The notes under the pieces: model-generated | What the model saw: the letters and a program-made list of their open reading frames with translations, nothing else | Databases searched by the model: none | Told to the model about the DNA's origin: nothing | In this document: positions 1 to 8,753 of the stretch, piece by piece | How the letters are laid out: each line of letters begins with the position of its first letter | Position numbering within the stretch: position 1 is the first letter of the stretch | Assembly: GCF_012027355.1 (NCBI RefSeq) | Contig: NZ_SNUH01000001.1 | Location: 868,001-932,000 of the forward strand | DNA length: 64,000 nucleotides | DNA from: Thermococcus sp. M36 | GTDB lineage: Archaea > Methanobacteriota_B > Thermococci > Thermococcales > Thermococcaceae | Reading direction: 5' to 3' | Translations under genes and position numbers: made by a program

Positions 1-1684
1 GCCTCGCATACTCCTCGTAAAAGCCCGGCTGGGGGAGGGCCGTTCTGGCCGCATCGTGGTTGCCAGGGCCGATGAACATCGTTATGTGGTCGGGCACGTT
101 TTTCAGCAGGTTTGCAAGGGCCTCGTACTGGTCAAATATATCCGGAATGGCAAGCTCGTTGTACTGGCCCGGGTAAATACCTATGCCGTCAACGACATCG
201 CCGGCGATAATAATGTATTTGATTCTGCTCACCAGCTCCTCCTCGGCCCTGTTGTTTACGTCCCCATTCAGCCACTCAAGGAAGCGCATAAAGGCCTTCT
301 CGCAGAACTTGTTCGAGCCCACGTGTATGTCGCTCAGCAGCAGCGCGTAAACCTTCTCCTCAAGGGGCGGCTTCTCACGCTTGAACATGGGGACGTCGGG
401 GAGGAAAATTTTGCTGGCAAAAAATATGCCCCTGCCGGAGTAGCGGCCACGGAACGCGACAACCGAGTCAGGCATTATCTGGAAGAACTTCGCGCTCTCC
501 TCGTTGTTGCGGTTTATGAACACCTTTATAACCCCGGTGCTGTCCTCGACCTCAAACATGAAGCCCTTGGCGGTCTCCCTTTTGCTGTTGACGAGGCCGA
601 TTATGGTGACGTCATCGTCGGTCTTGACGTAGCTGAGCTTTGCAATGTCTATAACGCCACCGATTTCGGGATTCTCACGGAGTATCCTGCGCATCTTCCT
701 GAGACGGGAACGGAAGTAGTCGGCGTAGACCTTGATAATTATCTCCCCTTCCTTGCTGGCGGCACTCTTGACCTTGGGAACCTCAAACTTAACGTTCTTA
801 ACGTCAAAAACAAGCTCCCATTCGTCAGGGATCTCGGCCGCCCGGTAGCGGAAGCCCTTCTTGGGGCTGAGGCGGTAGTCCTCATAAGTGGAGTAGCTTT
901 TCCTCTCCCCCGAAACCTCCTCGCCGACGTAGGCCATCGGCACCCCGTACTCTCCATAGACTATTCTGGGCTCCATCTCCTCCCCGTTCTCGTAGTATGA
1001 CTCGTCGTCTGGATAGCCATTGCCGTTTTCTGTGATCTCCCGGCCAATCCCAGACCCAGAGGCTGCAGCCTCAGCGCCACTGGGGGGCCCGGAGGTTTCT
1101 TCCCCGCAATCCCCACCATCCACGGGGAGGGCCTCACCGGTATCCCCTTCGACCATGTCTTCGGCCGGCGCGGTCTCACCCGTGGGGGCCCCGGCGGCTC
1201 CAGTGGAAATAGAACTCTCCCCCCGGAACAAACCGGGTTCCTCTCCCCCCAAACCACCAAAAGAAGCATCTACAGGGCCCTTTTCATCCGGAGTTCCAGT
1301 GGAAATAAAGGTTCCATCAGCGGTTTCAGGAGGATGGTCCACCGAAGTGCTTTCGACGATAGCAGACGAGACAGAAGCAGAATCAGCATCAGAGGCTAGG
1401 ACAACCCTTTTTTCACCACCATGGAGCATCTCATTTGAGGACTCGTGGTCGAGATTTTCGCCCCCGCGAGTGCCCCCTTCAACTGGAACTTCCACTGAAA
1501 GCAGACCCCTCTCCCTCAGAAACTCCTCTGCGATGGAAGAGTCCACCACAAAGGTGCCGCGCGATTTGGCAAACTTTATGAGCTCGGCAAGCGTGAAGTC
1601 CCTCCGGTACCTCTCCTCAAGCAGGTAGTACGCGGAGGGAGTGATTAAATAGTTGTTGGCCATTAAATCCTCAATAAGTCCCAT
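1..1684 (-). CDS. polB: DNA polymerase D small subunit DP1 (partial, C-terminus off the window)
   Basis: Small subunit of the archaeal replicative polymerase PolD; in this family it carries the 3'-5' exonuclease and pairs with the catalytic subunit DP2. About 561 codons are present. The N-terminus (to about residue 90) is a short helical domain. A long Ser/Gly/Glu-rich linker that looks disordered follows. The C-terminal half has an OB-like segment and then calcineurin-type phosphoesterase motifs SDIHVGS, AGDVVDG and GPGNHDAAR, which bind the catalytic metals. The last part of the phosphoesterase domain lies beyond base 1. The ATG overlaps the orc1 stop (TGATG), so the two are co-transcribed. 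The linker-coding DNA contains mini-ORB sequences (see findings). Confidence 0.95.
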   Translation of the reverse strand, partial: MGLIEDLMANNYLITPSAYYLLEERYRRDFTLAELIKFAKSRGTFVVDSSIAEEFLRERGLLSVEVPVEGGTRGGENLDHESSNEMLHGGEKRVVLASDADSASVSSAIVESTSVDHPPETADGTFISTGTPDEKGPVDASFGGLGGEEPGLFRGESSISTGAAGAPTGETAPAEDMVEGDTGEALPVDGGDCGEETSGPPSGAEAAASGSGIGREITENGNGYPDDESYYENGEEMEPRIVYGEYGVPMAYVGEEVSGERKSYSTYEDYRLSPKKGFRYRAAEIPDEWELVFDVKNVKFEVPKVKSAASKEGEIIIKVYADYFRSRLRKMRRILRENPEIGGVIDIAKLSYVKTDDDVTIIGLVNSKRETAKGFMFEVEDSTGVIKVFINRNNEESAKFFQIMPDSVVAFRGRYSGRGIFFASKIFLPDVPMFKREKPPLEEKVYALLLSDIHVGSNKFCEKAFMRFLEWLNGDVNNRAEEELVSRIKYIIIAGDVVDGIGIYPGQYNELAIPDIFDQYEALANLLKNVPDHITMFIGPGNHDAARTALPQPGFYEEYAR

Positions 1685-2931
1685 CAGAGCAGCCTCCTCT
1701 GCCTAGACATGCTTACGGTGAGCATGGTCTGGAGCTGATGGTCGTGACGGTATATGTTTTTGACCTTATAAGGAGTTACGTTCAGGCGGATCTCCTTGGT
1801 TCTTCCATACCTGCCCTTACTGACGACCTTCGCGTTGATTATGCCCAGCATATCTAGCTCATTGATCAAATCGCTCACGCGCCTCTGTGTGAGCGGTTCG
1901 AGGTCTATGTGGTCGCAGAGCGATTTATAGACGGAGTAAACGTCGCCAGTGTTGGCCGGGAGCTCACCGTTCTCGTCGAGGAGGACTATCGCGTAGAGGA
2001 GAACCTTTGAGTGGAGCGGGAGCGTCTTTATGACCTCCTCCATTGTGTCCTGCTCAATCTTTTCCTGGGCCTTCCAGACGTGCCTCTCGGTGACCTTGCT
2101 GGCCCCCTCGCGCTCGGCTATCTCACCCGCCACGCGGAGCAGATCCAGAGCGCGCCTCGCGTCGCCGTGCTCCCTCGCGGCCAAAGCGGCACACAGTGGG
2201 ACGACGCCATCGTCCAGAACGCCCTCATTGAAGGCATCCTTCGCACGCTGCATGAGGATGTCCCTGAGCTGATTGGCATCGTAAGGGGGAAATACAACCT
2301 CCTCCTCACTGAGACTGGACAGAACACGGGCGTCGAGGTACTCTTTGAACTTAAGGTCGTTGGAAATGCCGATTATGCTGACCTTTGCCCGCCTGAGCTC
2401 GGTGTTTATTCTCGTGAGGGAGTAGAGGATATCGTCCCCGCTCTTCTTGATGAGCTTGTCTATCTCGTCCAGCACAATTATAACGAAACGCTCCGTGGCA
2501 TCTATTACCTCTTTGAGCCTCGCGTAGACCTCATCCGTCGGCCAGCCGACCAGGGGCACCTCGACACCGCTCTCATCCTTAAAGTGGTTCACGATATTGG
2601 CCAGAACCCGATACTGGGTGTCAACTATTTCACAGTTGATGTATATAACGTCCACGGGTATGTTGTACTTCTGAGAGATCTTCTTGAGCTCCTCTGTAAC
2701 GAACTTAATGGTAACCGTCTTCCCCGTACCGGTCTTCCCATACACAAAAACGTTTGATGGTGTCTCACCCCTGAGGACAGGGACAAGAATGTGGGCAAGG
2801 TTTTCTATCTGTTCCCTCCTGTGCGGGAGCTCCTTGGGGGTGTAGCTGTGCCTCAGAACCTCCTTGTTCTTGAAGATCTTCTTGGCATGGAGGTACTTCT
2901 CAAAGATCGAGTCGAGGTAGCTATCATCCAT
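1684..2931 (-). CDS. cdc6: Orc1/Cdc6 replication initiator
   Basis: Archaeal initiator that binds origin recognition boxes and helps load MCM. Of 415 residues, an AAA+ domain comes first with Walker A GKTGTGKT (about residues 65-72) and Walker B VLDEIDKL (about 155). Sensor and lid regions follow, then a C-terminal winged helix (about 330-415) that binds DNA. Four possible starts lie close together (GTG 2940, ATG 2937, GTG 2934, ATG 2931). ATG 2931 is preferred because GGTGAT sits just upstream of it. An ORB-like box lies immediately upstream of the gene at 2944-2956, which suggests autoregulation. Its position beside oriC and in one unit with DP1 is the usual Thermococcales arrangement. Confidence 0.95.
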   Translation of the reverse strand: MDDSYLDSIFEKYLHAKKIFKNKEVLRHSYTPKELPHRREQIENLAHILVPVLRGETPSNVFVYGKTGTGKTVTIKFVTEELKKISQKYNIPVDVIYINCEIVDTQYRVLANIVNHFKDESGVEVPLVGWPTDEVYARLKEVIDATERFVIIVLDEIDKLIKKSGDDILYSLTRINTELRRAKVSIIGISNDLKFKEYLDARVLSSLSEEEVVFPPYDANQLRDILMQRAKDAFNEGVLDDGVVPLCAALAAREHGDARRALDLLRVAGEIAEREGASKVTERHVWKAQEKIEQDTMEEVIKTLPLHSKVLLYAIVLLDENGELPANTGDVYSVYKSLCDHIDLEPLTQRRVSDLINELDMLGIINAKVVSKGRYGRTKEIRLNVTPYKVKNIYRHDHQLQTMLTVSMSRQRRLL

Positions 2932-2943
2932 CACCATCACCTA

Positions 2944-2956
2944 TTCCACTGGAAAC
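2944..2956 (-). promoter_or_regulatory. Mini-ORB in the orc1/cdc6 leader
   Basis: The plus strand reads TTCCACTGGAAAC; the minus strand therefore reads GTTTCCAGTGGAA, matching the archaeal origin recognition core TTCCAGTGGAAA. It lies a dozen bases upstream of the initiator start codon, where bound Orc1 could block its own expression. That role is inferred; the motif match is direct. Confidence 0.6.
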
Positions 2957-3228
2957 CAAGCCCGGCCGTAGACTTTTGTCCCAAGATATGATCACGAATT
3001 TAGATATTTGACATGATATGATCCAGATTTTGAAATTATTACCATTCAGCTGGCAACATATTGAAGATCAAACATGAGCTCCACAGGAAGCACCGGATGC
3101 AGAGGAAGCATAGACTTCTTGAGGAACCGGGTTTATATGCGTTGTTGAACAGAAGGATGTAAAAAAGGCACCATCCACCCCCGTGGATAACCATCCCAGC
3201 CACTGCAGAAAAACAAAAGCAGAGGCCC
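2957..3228. other. Intergenic region upstream of orc1/cdc6, no gene seen
   Basis: This AT-rich spacer lies between the initiator and the upstream 207-aa gene and should hold the orc1 promoter. On the plus strand, repeated ATGATC/ATGATATGATC words occur around 2986-3035. No credible ORF or RNA gene was recognised. It may be the left shoulder of the replication origin. Confidence 0.4.
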
Positions 3229-3852
3229 TCAAACGTACCCGATATCCCGATCCTCCCCCTCAATCTCTTTTTTAATGGCCATTATCTCCTCAAGAAGACC
3301 AAGAGCGTCCTTCTCATCCATCCCTACCTTAACCGTCAGGAACCGGAGGAGCTCCTCCCGGGTGGCCCCTTTCTGAAGCCTGTCGAGAACCATGGCGACT
3401 ATCCTGTCAAAGACTTCTCTCTCAAACTCGTCCTCCAGCCCCAGCTCAGACACGGCCGACAGCAGGCCGACCAGAAGGGCGGAGAGGGCGTCGTTAAACT
3501 CCTCCTTCCCGAGGGCCTTCTTGTCGAGGTCAACGCGGAGATAGACGTCATCGTTCATTCCTGCGAGGGCAAACTTCATGAGGTTTACCCGATCGTTGAG
3601 GCGGAGAAGGGTGTGGTAGACCTTGAGCTTCTCGTCCTTCATCATTGGGAAGGTCTCAAGCCCAAGGGGCACGACCAGGTGAACAAACTCGTCGGAAAAC
3701 GTTACGATCAGGGAAAAAGGCATCCTCGGGTGCTCGGCCAGGTATGTGCCTGGGTGAACCTCCCTCACGGCCCAAGGGAGGTCAACTATGTCCTCGGCAC
3801 TATCGTCGCCTTCCCTCAACCATTGGAGAACGCTTGACTCAATGTCCCCCAT
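3229..3852 (-). CDS. Conserved protein of unknown function, YbjN/type III chaperone-like
   Basis: A 207-residue soluble, acidic protein. The alternation of strands and helices, with phrases such as PFSLIVTFSDEFVHLVVPL and a central LLRLNDRVNLMKFALAG, resembles the YbjN / type III secretion chaperone-like fold; this is a fold impression only. The C-terminal third is highly helical and charged. The ATG at 3852 follows GGTGGT, so it is preferred to the upstream GTG at 3864. It sits between oriC and orc1/cdc6, which suggests but does not prove a link to replication. No catalytic motif was seen. Confidence 0.75.
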   Translation of the reverse strand: MGDIESSVLQWLREGDDSAEDIVDLPWAVREVHPGTYLAEHPRMPFSLIVTFSDEFVHLVVPLGLETFPMMKDEKLKVYHTLLRLNDRVNLMKFALAGMNDDVYLRVDLDKKALGKEEFNDALSALLVGLLSAVSELGLEDEFEREVFDRIVAMVLDRLQKGATREELLRFLTVKVGMDEKDALGLLEEIMAIKKEIEGEDRDIGYV

Positions 3853-3905
3853 GGAGACCACCATAATGGTTAATGGGGTAAGGTGTTAATTAACTTTGCA
3901 CAGGG

Positions 3906-3918
3906 TTCCAGCGGAAAC
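3906..3918 (+). promoter_or_regulatory. Mini-ORB in oriC (one mismatch)
   Basis: TTCCAGCGGAAAC followed by GAAAAAG; it differs from the ORB core TTCCAGTGGAAAC by one base. It lacks a clear G-string downstream. A second degenerate copy on the opposite strand lies at 3991-4002 (TTCCACTGAAAG). Confidence 0.5.
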
Positions 3919-4109
3919 GAAAAAGTTATGCACACATTAGGACACCAGATTTTTGAATTTGTAAACGTACAGGGGGATTCATACGGACATTTCCACTGAA
4001 AGCTCAATGAACATTAATGTCCATAAAAATCGGTTCACTGAAGTGCAACAAGGTGCATTCCAAGTAAATAGAAACATATAACCGGAGACAATAGTTAAAC
4101 AGAACAGTA

Positions 4110-4138
4110 CCCCCAGGGAGTTCTGTTTCCACTGGAAG
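4110..4138 (-). promoter_or_regulatory. Full-length ORB element (left of the AT-rich core)
   Basis: Read on the minus strand it is CTTCCAGTGGAAAC, then AGAACTCCCT, then GGGGG. This reproduces the archaeal ORB layout of dyad core, spacer and G-string, with the G-string pointing away from the AT-rich core. With the element at 4391 it forms an inverted pair, so Orc1/Cdc6 would be loaded in opposite polarity on the two sides. Confidence 0.75.
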
Positions 4139-4309
4139 CGGGTTTTGGCTACTCTCCTAGTTCCCTTATCGTTCTGGTGAAAACTCTCCCGTTTTCTATA
4201 AAACTCACGGTATTTATATCTTTTCATGAACAATGTTCATAAAATATTGACGATCTCCCTTCGTCATGAAAACTCGTGCAGCATAGATCCCAGAAGCTTA
4301 AAAACCCTT

Positions 4310-4354
4310 GAACTTTAATTTTATAAGGGGGTATATAAATACCCCTTTCTTCAT
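4310..4354. other. AT-rich duplex-unwinding candidate in oriC
   Basis: The stretch around TTTAATTTTATAAG is followed by a near-palindrome GGGGTATATAAATACCCC at about 4327-4344. It lies between the two inverted full ORBs, where melting would be expected. The near-palindrome also resembles a TATA box and might instead serve a promoter. Confidence 0.45.
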
Positions 4355-4390
4355 TTCATGCCGCATATGCCGTCCTTTTCCGAATCTGGG

Positions 4391-4417
4391 TTCCAGTGGA
4401 AATGAAACTCTGGGGGG
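4391..4417 (+). promoter_or_regulatory. Full-length ORB element (right of the AT-rich core)
   Basis: TTCCAGTGGAAATGAAACTC followed by TGGGGGG: an excellent match to the archaeal ORB consensus, with dyad core, GAAA and G-string. It points rightward, away from the AT-rich core. A further mini-ORB (TTCCAGTGGAAATAAAAG) lies at 4450-4467 in the same orientation but lacks the G-string. Confidence 0.75.
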
Positions 4418-4531
4418 CTCTTTAGATGCCCATCGAAATGGCCTTCCATTTCCAGTGGAAATAAAAGTCCCTCCATGAACTATAATGGCCTGTAATGATA
4501 ACCTTTTAAAGTTCCGGGGGTAGTGTACACC

Positions 4532-5545
4532 ATGATCCCTGTGACCGTGGTTCGGAAGCTCCTGAAGATGAGGGTCAAAGTTGGTCGTAACCGGTTGTTG
4601 CAGATAGCGGTTGTGGTGGTTCTCCTGGCGGTGTTCTTTGCAATTCTGTTCATGTACTTCGAGGGCGTCAGCTTCTCCACCGCGTTCTACTGGGCGGTCA
4701 TAACCATGGCCACCATCGGCTACGGGGACGTAACGCCCCAGTCCTGGGCGGGGCGGGCGGTTGCGATGGTGGCGGCGGTCGCGGGGATTTCCACGTTCAC
4801 CGCCCTCGTCTCCGTCCTTGCTGAATACTTCATTTCATCATCTCTGAGGAGGATGATGGGCATGCACCGTGTTGGGTATTCGGGCCATTACGTGATAATA
4901 GGTCAGGGGAGCACGATCCCCAGCTGCGTGAGCGAGCTCATTACCGCTGTCTCCGGGGGCAGTGCCGAGATGCGTCCAATAGTTGTCGTGTTCCCCGATG
5001 AAACTGAGAGGAAAAAAGTGGAGCTCCCGGAGGAGGTGGAGGTTCTGGTGGGGGATCCGACGAACCTTGAGACCCTTGAGCGCGCCCACATCGGGGAGGC
5101 CTCCCATGTGATACTTGCCCTGGAGGACGATTCGAAGTCAGTCTTCACAACGCTGATGATAAAGAGAATGTCCCGGGCGAGGGTTTTTGTTGAGGCGCTG
5201 AGGAAAGAAAGTGCTGAGCTCCTTAAACAGGCCGGTGCGGACAGGGTTATCCTCAGCAGGAGCTTTGCCGGCAGACTGCTGGCCAGCTCCATCTTTGAAC
5301 CCGAGGTCGTGGATGTTGTGGACGACCTGACCACCTCCCTGGGGAAGTACGACATATCCGTGATCGTGAGGCCGGAGCTCTGGGGTGTGCCGTACGTTGA
5401 GGCCCTCAGGCGTCTCAAGGTGGAGGGGTATTTCCTTGTGGGCTACTACACCGAGGAGCCCGTTCTGGGCCCGTCCCTTGATGAGGAAGTGCCGCATGGT
5501 GCGAAGCTCATAGTCATAAGAGCAGTGTCTTCCAGCAAAACCTGA
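4532..5545 (+). CDS. Two-TM potassium channel with cytoplasmic RCK domain (MthK-like)
   Basis: Potassium channel subunit of 337 residues. A first transmembrane helix (about 23-45) is followed by the pore loop with selectivity filter TIGYGD (about 65) and a second helix (about 75-100). A cytoplasmic Rossmann-type RCK/TrkA-N domain starts at HYVIIGQGS, and a TrkA-C-like domain with VDVVDDL and PELWGVPYVEAL ends the protein. Ligand binding to RCK domains gates such channels. ATG 4532 is preferred to GTG 4523 because GGGGG lies at 4516-4520. The gene points away from oriC, and a T-rich run at about 5557-5575 may end its transcript. Confidence 0.9.
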   Translation: MIPVTVVRKLLKMRVKVGRNRLLQIAVVVVLLAVFFAILFMYFEGVSFSTAFYWAVITMATIGYGDVTPQSWAGRAVAMVAAVAGISTFTALVSVLAEYFISSSLRRMMGMHRVGYSGHYVIIGQGSTIPSCVSELITAVSGGSAEMRPIVVVFPDETERKKVELPEEVEVLVGDPTNLETLERAHIGEASHVILALEDDSKSVFTTLMIKRMSRARVFVEALRKESAELLKQAGADRVILSRSFAGRLLASSIFEPEVVDVVDDLTTSLGKYDISVIVRPELWGVPYVEALRRLKVEGYFLVGYYTEEPVLGPSLDEEVPHGAKLIVIRAVSSSKT

Positions 5546-5663
5546 TTAATTTAGTCTTTTTTGGATGTTTTTGGCCATATAAACGTTGCAATGCCGGATT
5601 TGCCGGGGGAGGGACCCCTTGGTTTTTCTGTAGAACCAAACTCTTAAAAGCTCTCCTGTCTGA

Positions 5664-5678
5664 GAAAAGTATATAACC
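5664..5678 (+). promoter_or_regulatory. BRE/TATA promoter of radA
   Basis: GAAAAGTATATAACC resembles the purine-rich BRE plus TATA box of Thermococcales promoters. It is about 50-60 bases upstream of the radA ATG, which predicts a start site near 5700 and a short leader carrying GGTGGG. Confidence 0.65.
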
Positions 5679-5725
5679 CCTGACAATTTTACCCCTACGG
5701 AAGGTAGTCCGTGTAGGTGGGTGCC

Positions 5726-6790
5726 ATGGCGAGGAAAAAGAAAGCTGACGATGAAATAAAAGAGCTCGAAGAGTTTGAGGAGCTCGACATCGTTGAGGAG
5801 TCACCATCAAGCTCAACCAAGAAAAAGAAGGAGAAGGAAATCAGGACTTTGGAGGATCTTCCTGGCGTTGGCCCTGCAACCGCTGAAAAGCTCCGCGAGG
5901 CCGGTTACGACAGCATCGAGGCCATAGCAGTTGCGTCCCCGATGGAGCTCAAGGAGATAGCTGGCATAAGTGAGGGTGCGGCGCTCAAGATCATCCAGGC
6001 CGCAAGGGAGGCCGCGAACATAGGGACGTTCATGCGGGCTGACGAGTACATGGAGAAGAGAAGAACCATAGGCAAAATTTCCACTGGAAGCAAGAGCCTC
6101 GATAAGCTCGTCGGCGGCGGCGTCGAGACCCAGGCCATAACCGAGGTCTTCGGAGAGTTCGGAAGCGGAAAGACCCAGCTGGCGCACACCTTGGCAGTAA
6201 TGGTTCAGCTTCCCCAAGAGGAGGGTGGCCTTCACGGTTCGGTCATCTGGATCGACACGGAGAACACATTCAGACCCGAGAGGATAAGGCAGATCGCCGA
6301 GGCCAGGGGTCTTGACCCTGAAGAGGCCCTGAGGAACATCTACGTCGCTAGGGCCTTCAACAGTAACCACCAGATGCTCCTCATCGAGAAGGCGGAGGAG
6401 ATAATCAAGGAGAAAGCGGAGACAGACAGACCGGTAAAGCTTCTAGTCGTTGATTCGCTCATGGCTCACTTCAGGAGCGAGTACGTCGGCAGGGGAACCC
6501 TCGCCGAGAGGCAGCAGAAGCTGGCGAAACATCTCGCAGACCTTCACCGTATAGCGGACCTCTACGACATAGCCGTCTTCGTTACCAACCAGGTGCAGGC
6601 GAAGCCCGACGCCTTCTTCGGTGACCCAACGAGGCCTGTCGGCGGGCACATCCTCGCCCACAGCGCCACGCTTAGGATATACCTCAGGAAAGGTAAAGCG
6701 GGGAAGCGCGTCGCCAGGCTCATAGACAGCCCCCACCTGCCCGAGGGCGAGGCCATATTCCGCATCACTGACAGGGGCGTCGAGGACTGA
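5726..6790 (+). CDS. radA: DNA repair and recombination protein RadA
   Basis: Archaeal Rad51/RecA recombinase that forms filaments on single-stranded DNA for strand exchange. The 354 residues begin with a Lys/Glu-rich tail and then a helix-hairpin-helix domain ([17 protein letters not shown], about 45-60). The RecA core has Walker A GEFGSGKT (about 143-150), Walker [12 protein letters not shown] (about 240), and loop regions around [24 protein letters not shown]. The start is the ATG after GGTGGGTGCC, not the upstream GTG at 5717. The conserved STGS motif is encoded by DNA identical to a mini-ORB (6079-6090). Its place next to oriC and nucS is typical. Confidence 0.97.
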   Translation: MARKKKADDEIKELEEFEELDIVEESPSSSTKKKKEKEIRTLEDLPGVGPATAEKLREAGYDSIEAIAVASPMELKEIAGISEGAALKIIQAAREAANIGTFMRADEYMEKRRTIGKISTGSKSLDKLVGGGVETQAITEVFGEFGSGKTQLAHTLAVMVQLPQEEGGLHGSVIWIDTENTFRPERIRQIAEARGLDPEEALRNIYVARAFNSNHQMLLIEKAEEIIKEKAETDRPVKLLVVDSLMAHFRSEYVGRGTLAERQQKLAKHLADLHRIADLYDIAVFVTNQVQAKPDAFFGDPTRPVGGHILAHSATLRIYLRKGKAGKRVARLIDSPHLPEGEAIFRITDRGVED

Positions 6791-6825
6791 GTTAGCTTTT
6801 TAACCCCTCTTCTCTACCCCGTTTC

Positions 6826-7578
6826 ATGCCTAAAGTTGACGCCATCGTGAACCCCTCAACGGATGAAGTCAAACGGCTCGCCGATTCGGCGCTTTCAAGT
6901 GAGGCTTTGCTCACTCTTTTCGCCCGTTGCAGGGTTCACTACGACGGCAGGGCCAAGAGCGAGCTCGGTTCGGGTGATCGGGTTATAATCATCAAGCCTG
7001 ACGGTGCCTTCCTCATTCACCAGAACCGGAAGAGGGAGCCCGTTAACTGGCAGCCGCCGGGGAGCTTCGTGATGATGGAGGAGCGCGATGGGATTCTAGT
7101 CCTCCGCTCTGTCCGGCGGAAGCCGAAGGAGATACTTGAGGTCGAGCTTGAGGAAGTTTACCTTGTCTCCCTCTTCAAAGCAGAGGACTACGAGGAGCTT
7201 ACCTTGACCGGAAGCGAGGCCGAGATGGCGGAGATGATATTCAGGAACCCGGAGCTCATTGAGCCGGGCTTTAAGCCGCTCTTCAGGGAGAAGCAAATTG
7301 GCCACGGCATAGTTGATATTCTGGGGAGGGACAAAGACGGCAATCTTGTAGTCCTTGAGCTGAAGAGGAGAAAGGCTGATCTCCACGCGGTGAGCCAGCT
7401 CAAGCGCTACGTTGAAGCCCTGATGAAGGAGCACCCGAAGGTCAGGGGTATCCTTGTTGCACCTTCTTTGACTTCCGGGGCGAAGAGGTTGCTTGAAAAG
7501 GAGGGGCTGGAGTTCAAAAAGGTTGAACCGCCCAAGAAAACCTCGTCGGGAAAAGGTCGGCAGACAACTCTTCTTTAG
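6826..7578 (+). CDS. nucS: Endonuclease NucS/EndoMS
   Basis: Mismatch or branched-DNA endonuclease of the NucS/EndoMS family, which cuts both strands at mismatches and works with PCNA. The 250 residues comprise an N-terminal beta-sandwich DNA-binding domain (1-115) and a C-terminal RecB-like nuclease (about 130-235). The nuclease shows HGIVDILG, VVLELKRRK and QLKRYVEAL, the usual Asp / Glu-x-Lys / Gln-x-x-x-Tyr set. The last residues RQTTLL form a short PIP-like PCNA-binding tail. It starts 35 bases after radA, so a shared transcript is likely. Its stop overlaps the convergent DUF473 gene by 4 bases. Confidence 0.95.
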   Translation: MPKVDAIVNPSTDEVKRLADSALSSEALLTLFARCRVHYDGRAKSELGSGDRVIIIKPDGAFLIHQNRKREPVNWQPPGSFVMMEERDGILVLRSVRRKPKEILEVELEEVYLVSLFKAEDYEELTLTGSEAEMAEMIFRNPELIEPGFKPLFREKQIGHGIVDILGRDKDGNLVVLELKRRKADLHAVSQLKRYVEALMKEHPKVRGILVAPSLTSGAKRLLEKEGLEFKKVEPPKKTSSGKGRQTTLL

Positions 7579-7958
7579 CCCATGCCCATCTCCTGGGGCA
7601 TTAGCTCGCGGATGCGGACTACTAGCAGGCCCCTCTCCTTTTCGACCTCCACAACCCTCCCCAGGCCGACAAGTCTCACCTTTGCCCTGCAGACCGTTAC
7701 TTCCCTCTCGTCGCTTTCCTCCCAGGGCACCCTCGTCTCCAGCTCCGCTGCCCTCAACAACTCGGCCAGCAGGCCCTCAGTGCCGATCCCCACGTCGCTG
7801 AACGGGTCGTAAGTCAGAAACAGCCTCATGGCTCTTTCCATGGCCTCCTCAACTGCTCGGACGTTCCTCGCTCCCCGAAGTTCGATCGTCCGGTATGGGT
7901 TCCTCATGAGCTCGTCCAGGACGCGCCTCGTTATTCCGGCCAGCACAACGGCCTCCAT
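7575..7958 (-). CDS. DUF473-like conserved archaeal protein
   Basis: A 127-residue protein of unknown function. The N-terminal phrase LAGITRRVLDELMRNPYRTI and the later GIGTEGLLAELL match my recollection of the euryarchaeal DUF473 family. It is small, soluble and has no visible catalytic or metal-binding motif. It is transcribed after the PAC2-family gene with a gap of about 10 bases, so the two probably share an operon. The ATG at 7958 lies a few bases after GGTGAG. Confidence 0.75.
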   Translation of the reverse strand: MEAVVLAGITRRVLDELMRNPYRTIELRGARNVRAVEEAMERAMRLFLTYDPFSDVGIGTEGLLAELLRAAELETRVPWEESDEREVTVCRAKVRLVGLGRVVEVEKERGLLVVRIRELMPQEMGMG

Positions 7959-7967
7959 GCTCTCACC

Positions 7968-8696
7968 TCACAGGTAGATGCTCTCGTACTGCTTTTCGGC
8001 CCTCTGCCTGGCCTGCTCCATCTGCTCGTGCATCCTCCTGAGCTGCTCTTCTATCGCCCTCGCCTCCTGGAGGAGCGGCTCGGTCGAGACTTCTATGCCC
8101 GTCAGCTTCTTGAGGGCCTCTATCACGTTGGCGGCCGCTCGTGGATCCGGCCTGTCACCAAAGGTCTCCCCTAAGAGTACATACGCGTCGAGCCCGTTCC
8201 TGCTCGCCTCCCAAAGGAGCTTCCCGCTCATCCCCATTATCGAGCCGTACTGGAGGATCTTGACCCCTTTCTCTTCGAGTTCCCTGTTCAGCTCCTCCCT
8301 GGCCCCGACGCCCCAGACCTCTGTGTTCTCCTTGAAGAAGCCGATGCCTATTCCCCCCATTGAGATTATCTTTCTTGCGTTCATATCCCTCAGGTACCCC
8401 ACCAGCTCCCTGGCTATCTCGTTCACCAGGGTCGGCGGGACGTATATGTCGGCGACGGCAACTATGACGTTGTCCCTTCCGTAGAACCGCAGCGGCGGGT
8501 TCGGCCTCCCTTCGAGGATCAGGGCCATGGGTGGGATGAACGGGCTCTCCACGTAGCCTATCATCTCCATTTCCAGCTCCCTGGCCAGGAAGTTGGCAGC
8601 TATGTGGCCCACCAGGCCTATTCCGGGGTAGCCCTCTATGAAGATGGGGTTTTTGACCTCTGGCAATACGAGCTTGACGGGCTTTCCGTTCTCCAT
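7968..8696 (-). CDS. pbaB: PAC2-family proteasome assembly/activation factor (PbaB-like)
   Basis: 242-residue homologue of eukaryotic proteasome-assembling chaperone 2. In Pyrococcus, the PAC2-type protein PbaB binds and activates the 20S proteasome through a C-terminal HbYX motif. Here the early FIEGYPGIGLVGHIAANFL segment is diagnostic of the family. The protein ends in a charged coiled coil followed by ESIYL, where Ile-Tyr-Leu fits HbYX. The start at 8696 (MENGKPV) follows GGGGGTGGG; the longer frame to 8831 would run into the divergent mtnP gene. An ORB-like box lies in the shared promoter region at 8754. Confidence 0.85.
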   Translation of the reverse strand: MENGKPVKLVLPEVKNPIFIEGYPGIGLVGHIAANFLARELEMEMIGYVESPFIPPMALILEGRPNPPLRFYGRDNVIVAVADIYVPPTLVNEIARELVGYLRDMNARKIISMGGIGIGFFKENTEVWGVGAREELNRELEEKGVKILQYGSIMGMSGKLLWEASRNGLDAYVLLGETFGDRPDPRAAANVIEALKKLTGIEVSTEPLLQEARAIEEQLRRMHEQMEQARQRAEKQYESIYL

Positions 8697-8753
8697 TTTC
8701 CCACCCCCGCAGAGATTTAGTTTCAAAAGGTTATTAAATTTTCGGGGTTTGGT

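Larger units (their letters stand above)
3853..4531. other. Putative chromosomal replication origin oriC
   Basis: A gene-free stretch of about 680 bases next to the Orc1/Cdc6 gene. It holds ORB-like boxes at 3906, 3991, 4127, 4391 and 4450. The two best ones, each with a G-string, point outward and flank an AT-rich core with TA-rich words at 4210-4250 and 4310-4350. Archaeal origins typically show inverted ORBs around a duplex-unwinding element beside orc1/cdc6. Activity is inferred: in T. kodakarensis the origin and cdc6 are reported to be dispensable. Confidence 0.8.

Noticed and set aside
56-1000. Plus-strand open frame of 314 codons at the left edge
   Set aside because: Antisense to DP1, whose phosphoesterase motifs are intact on the minus strand.
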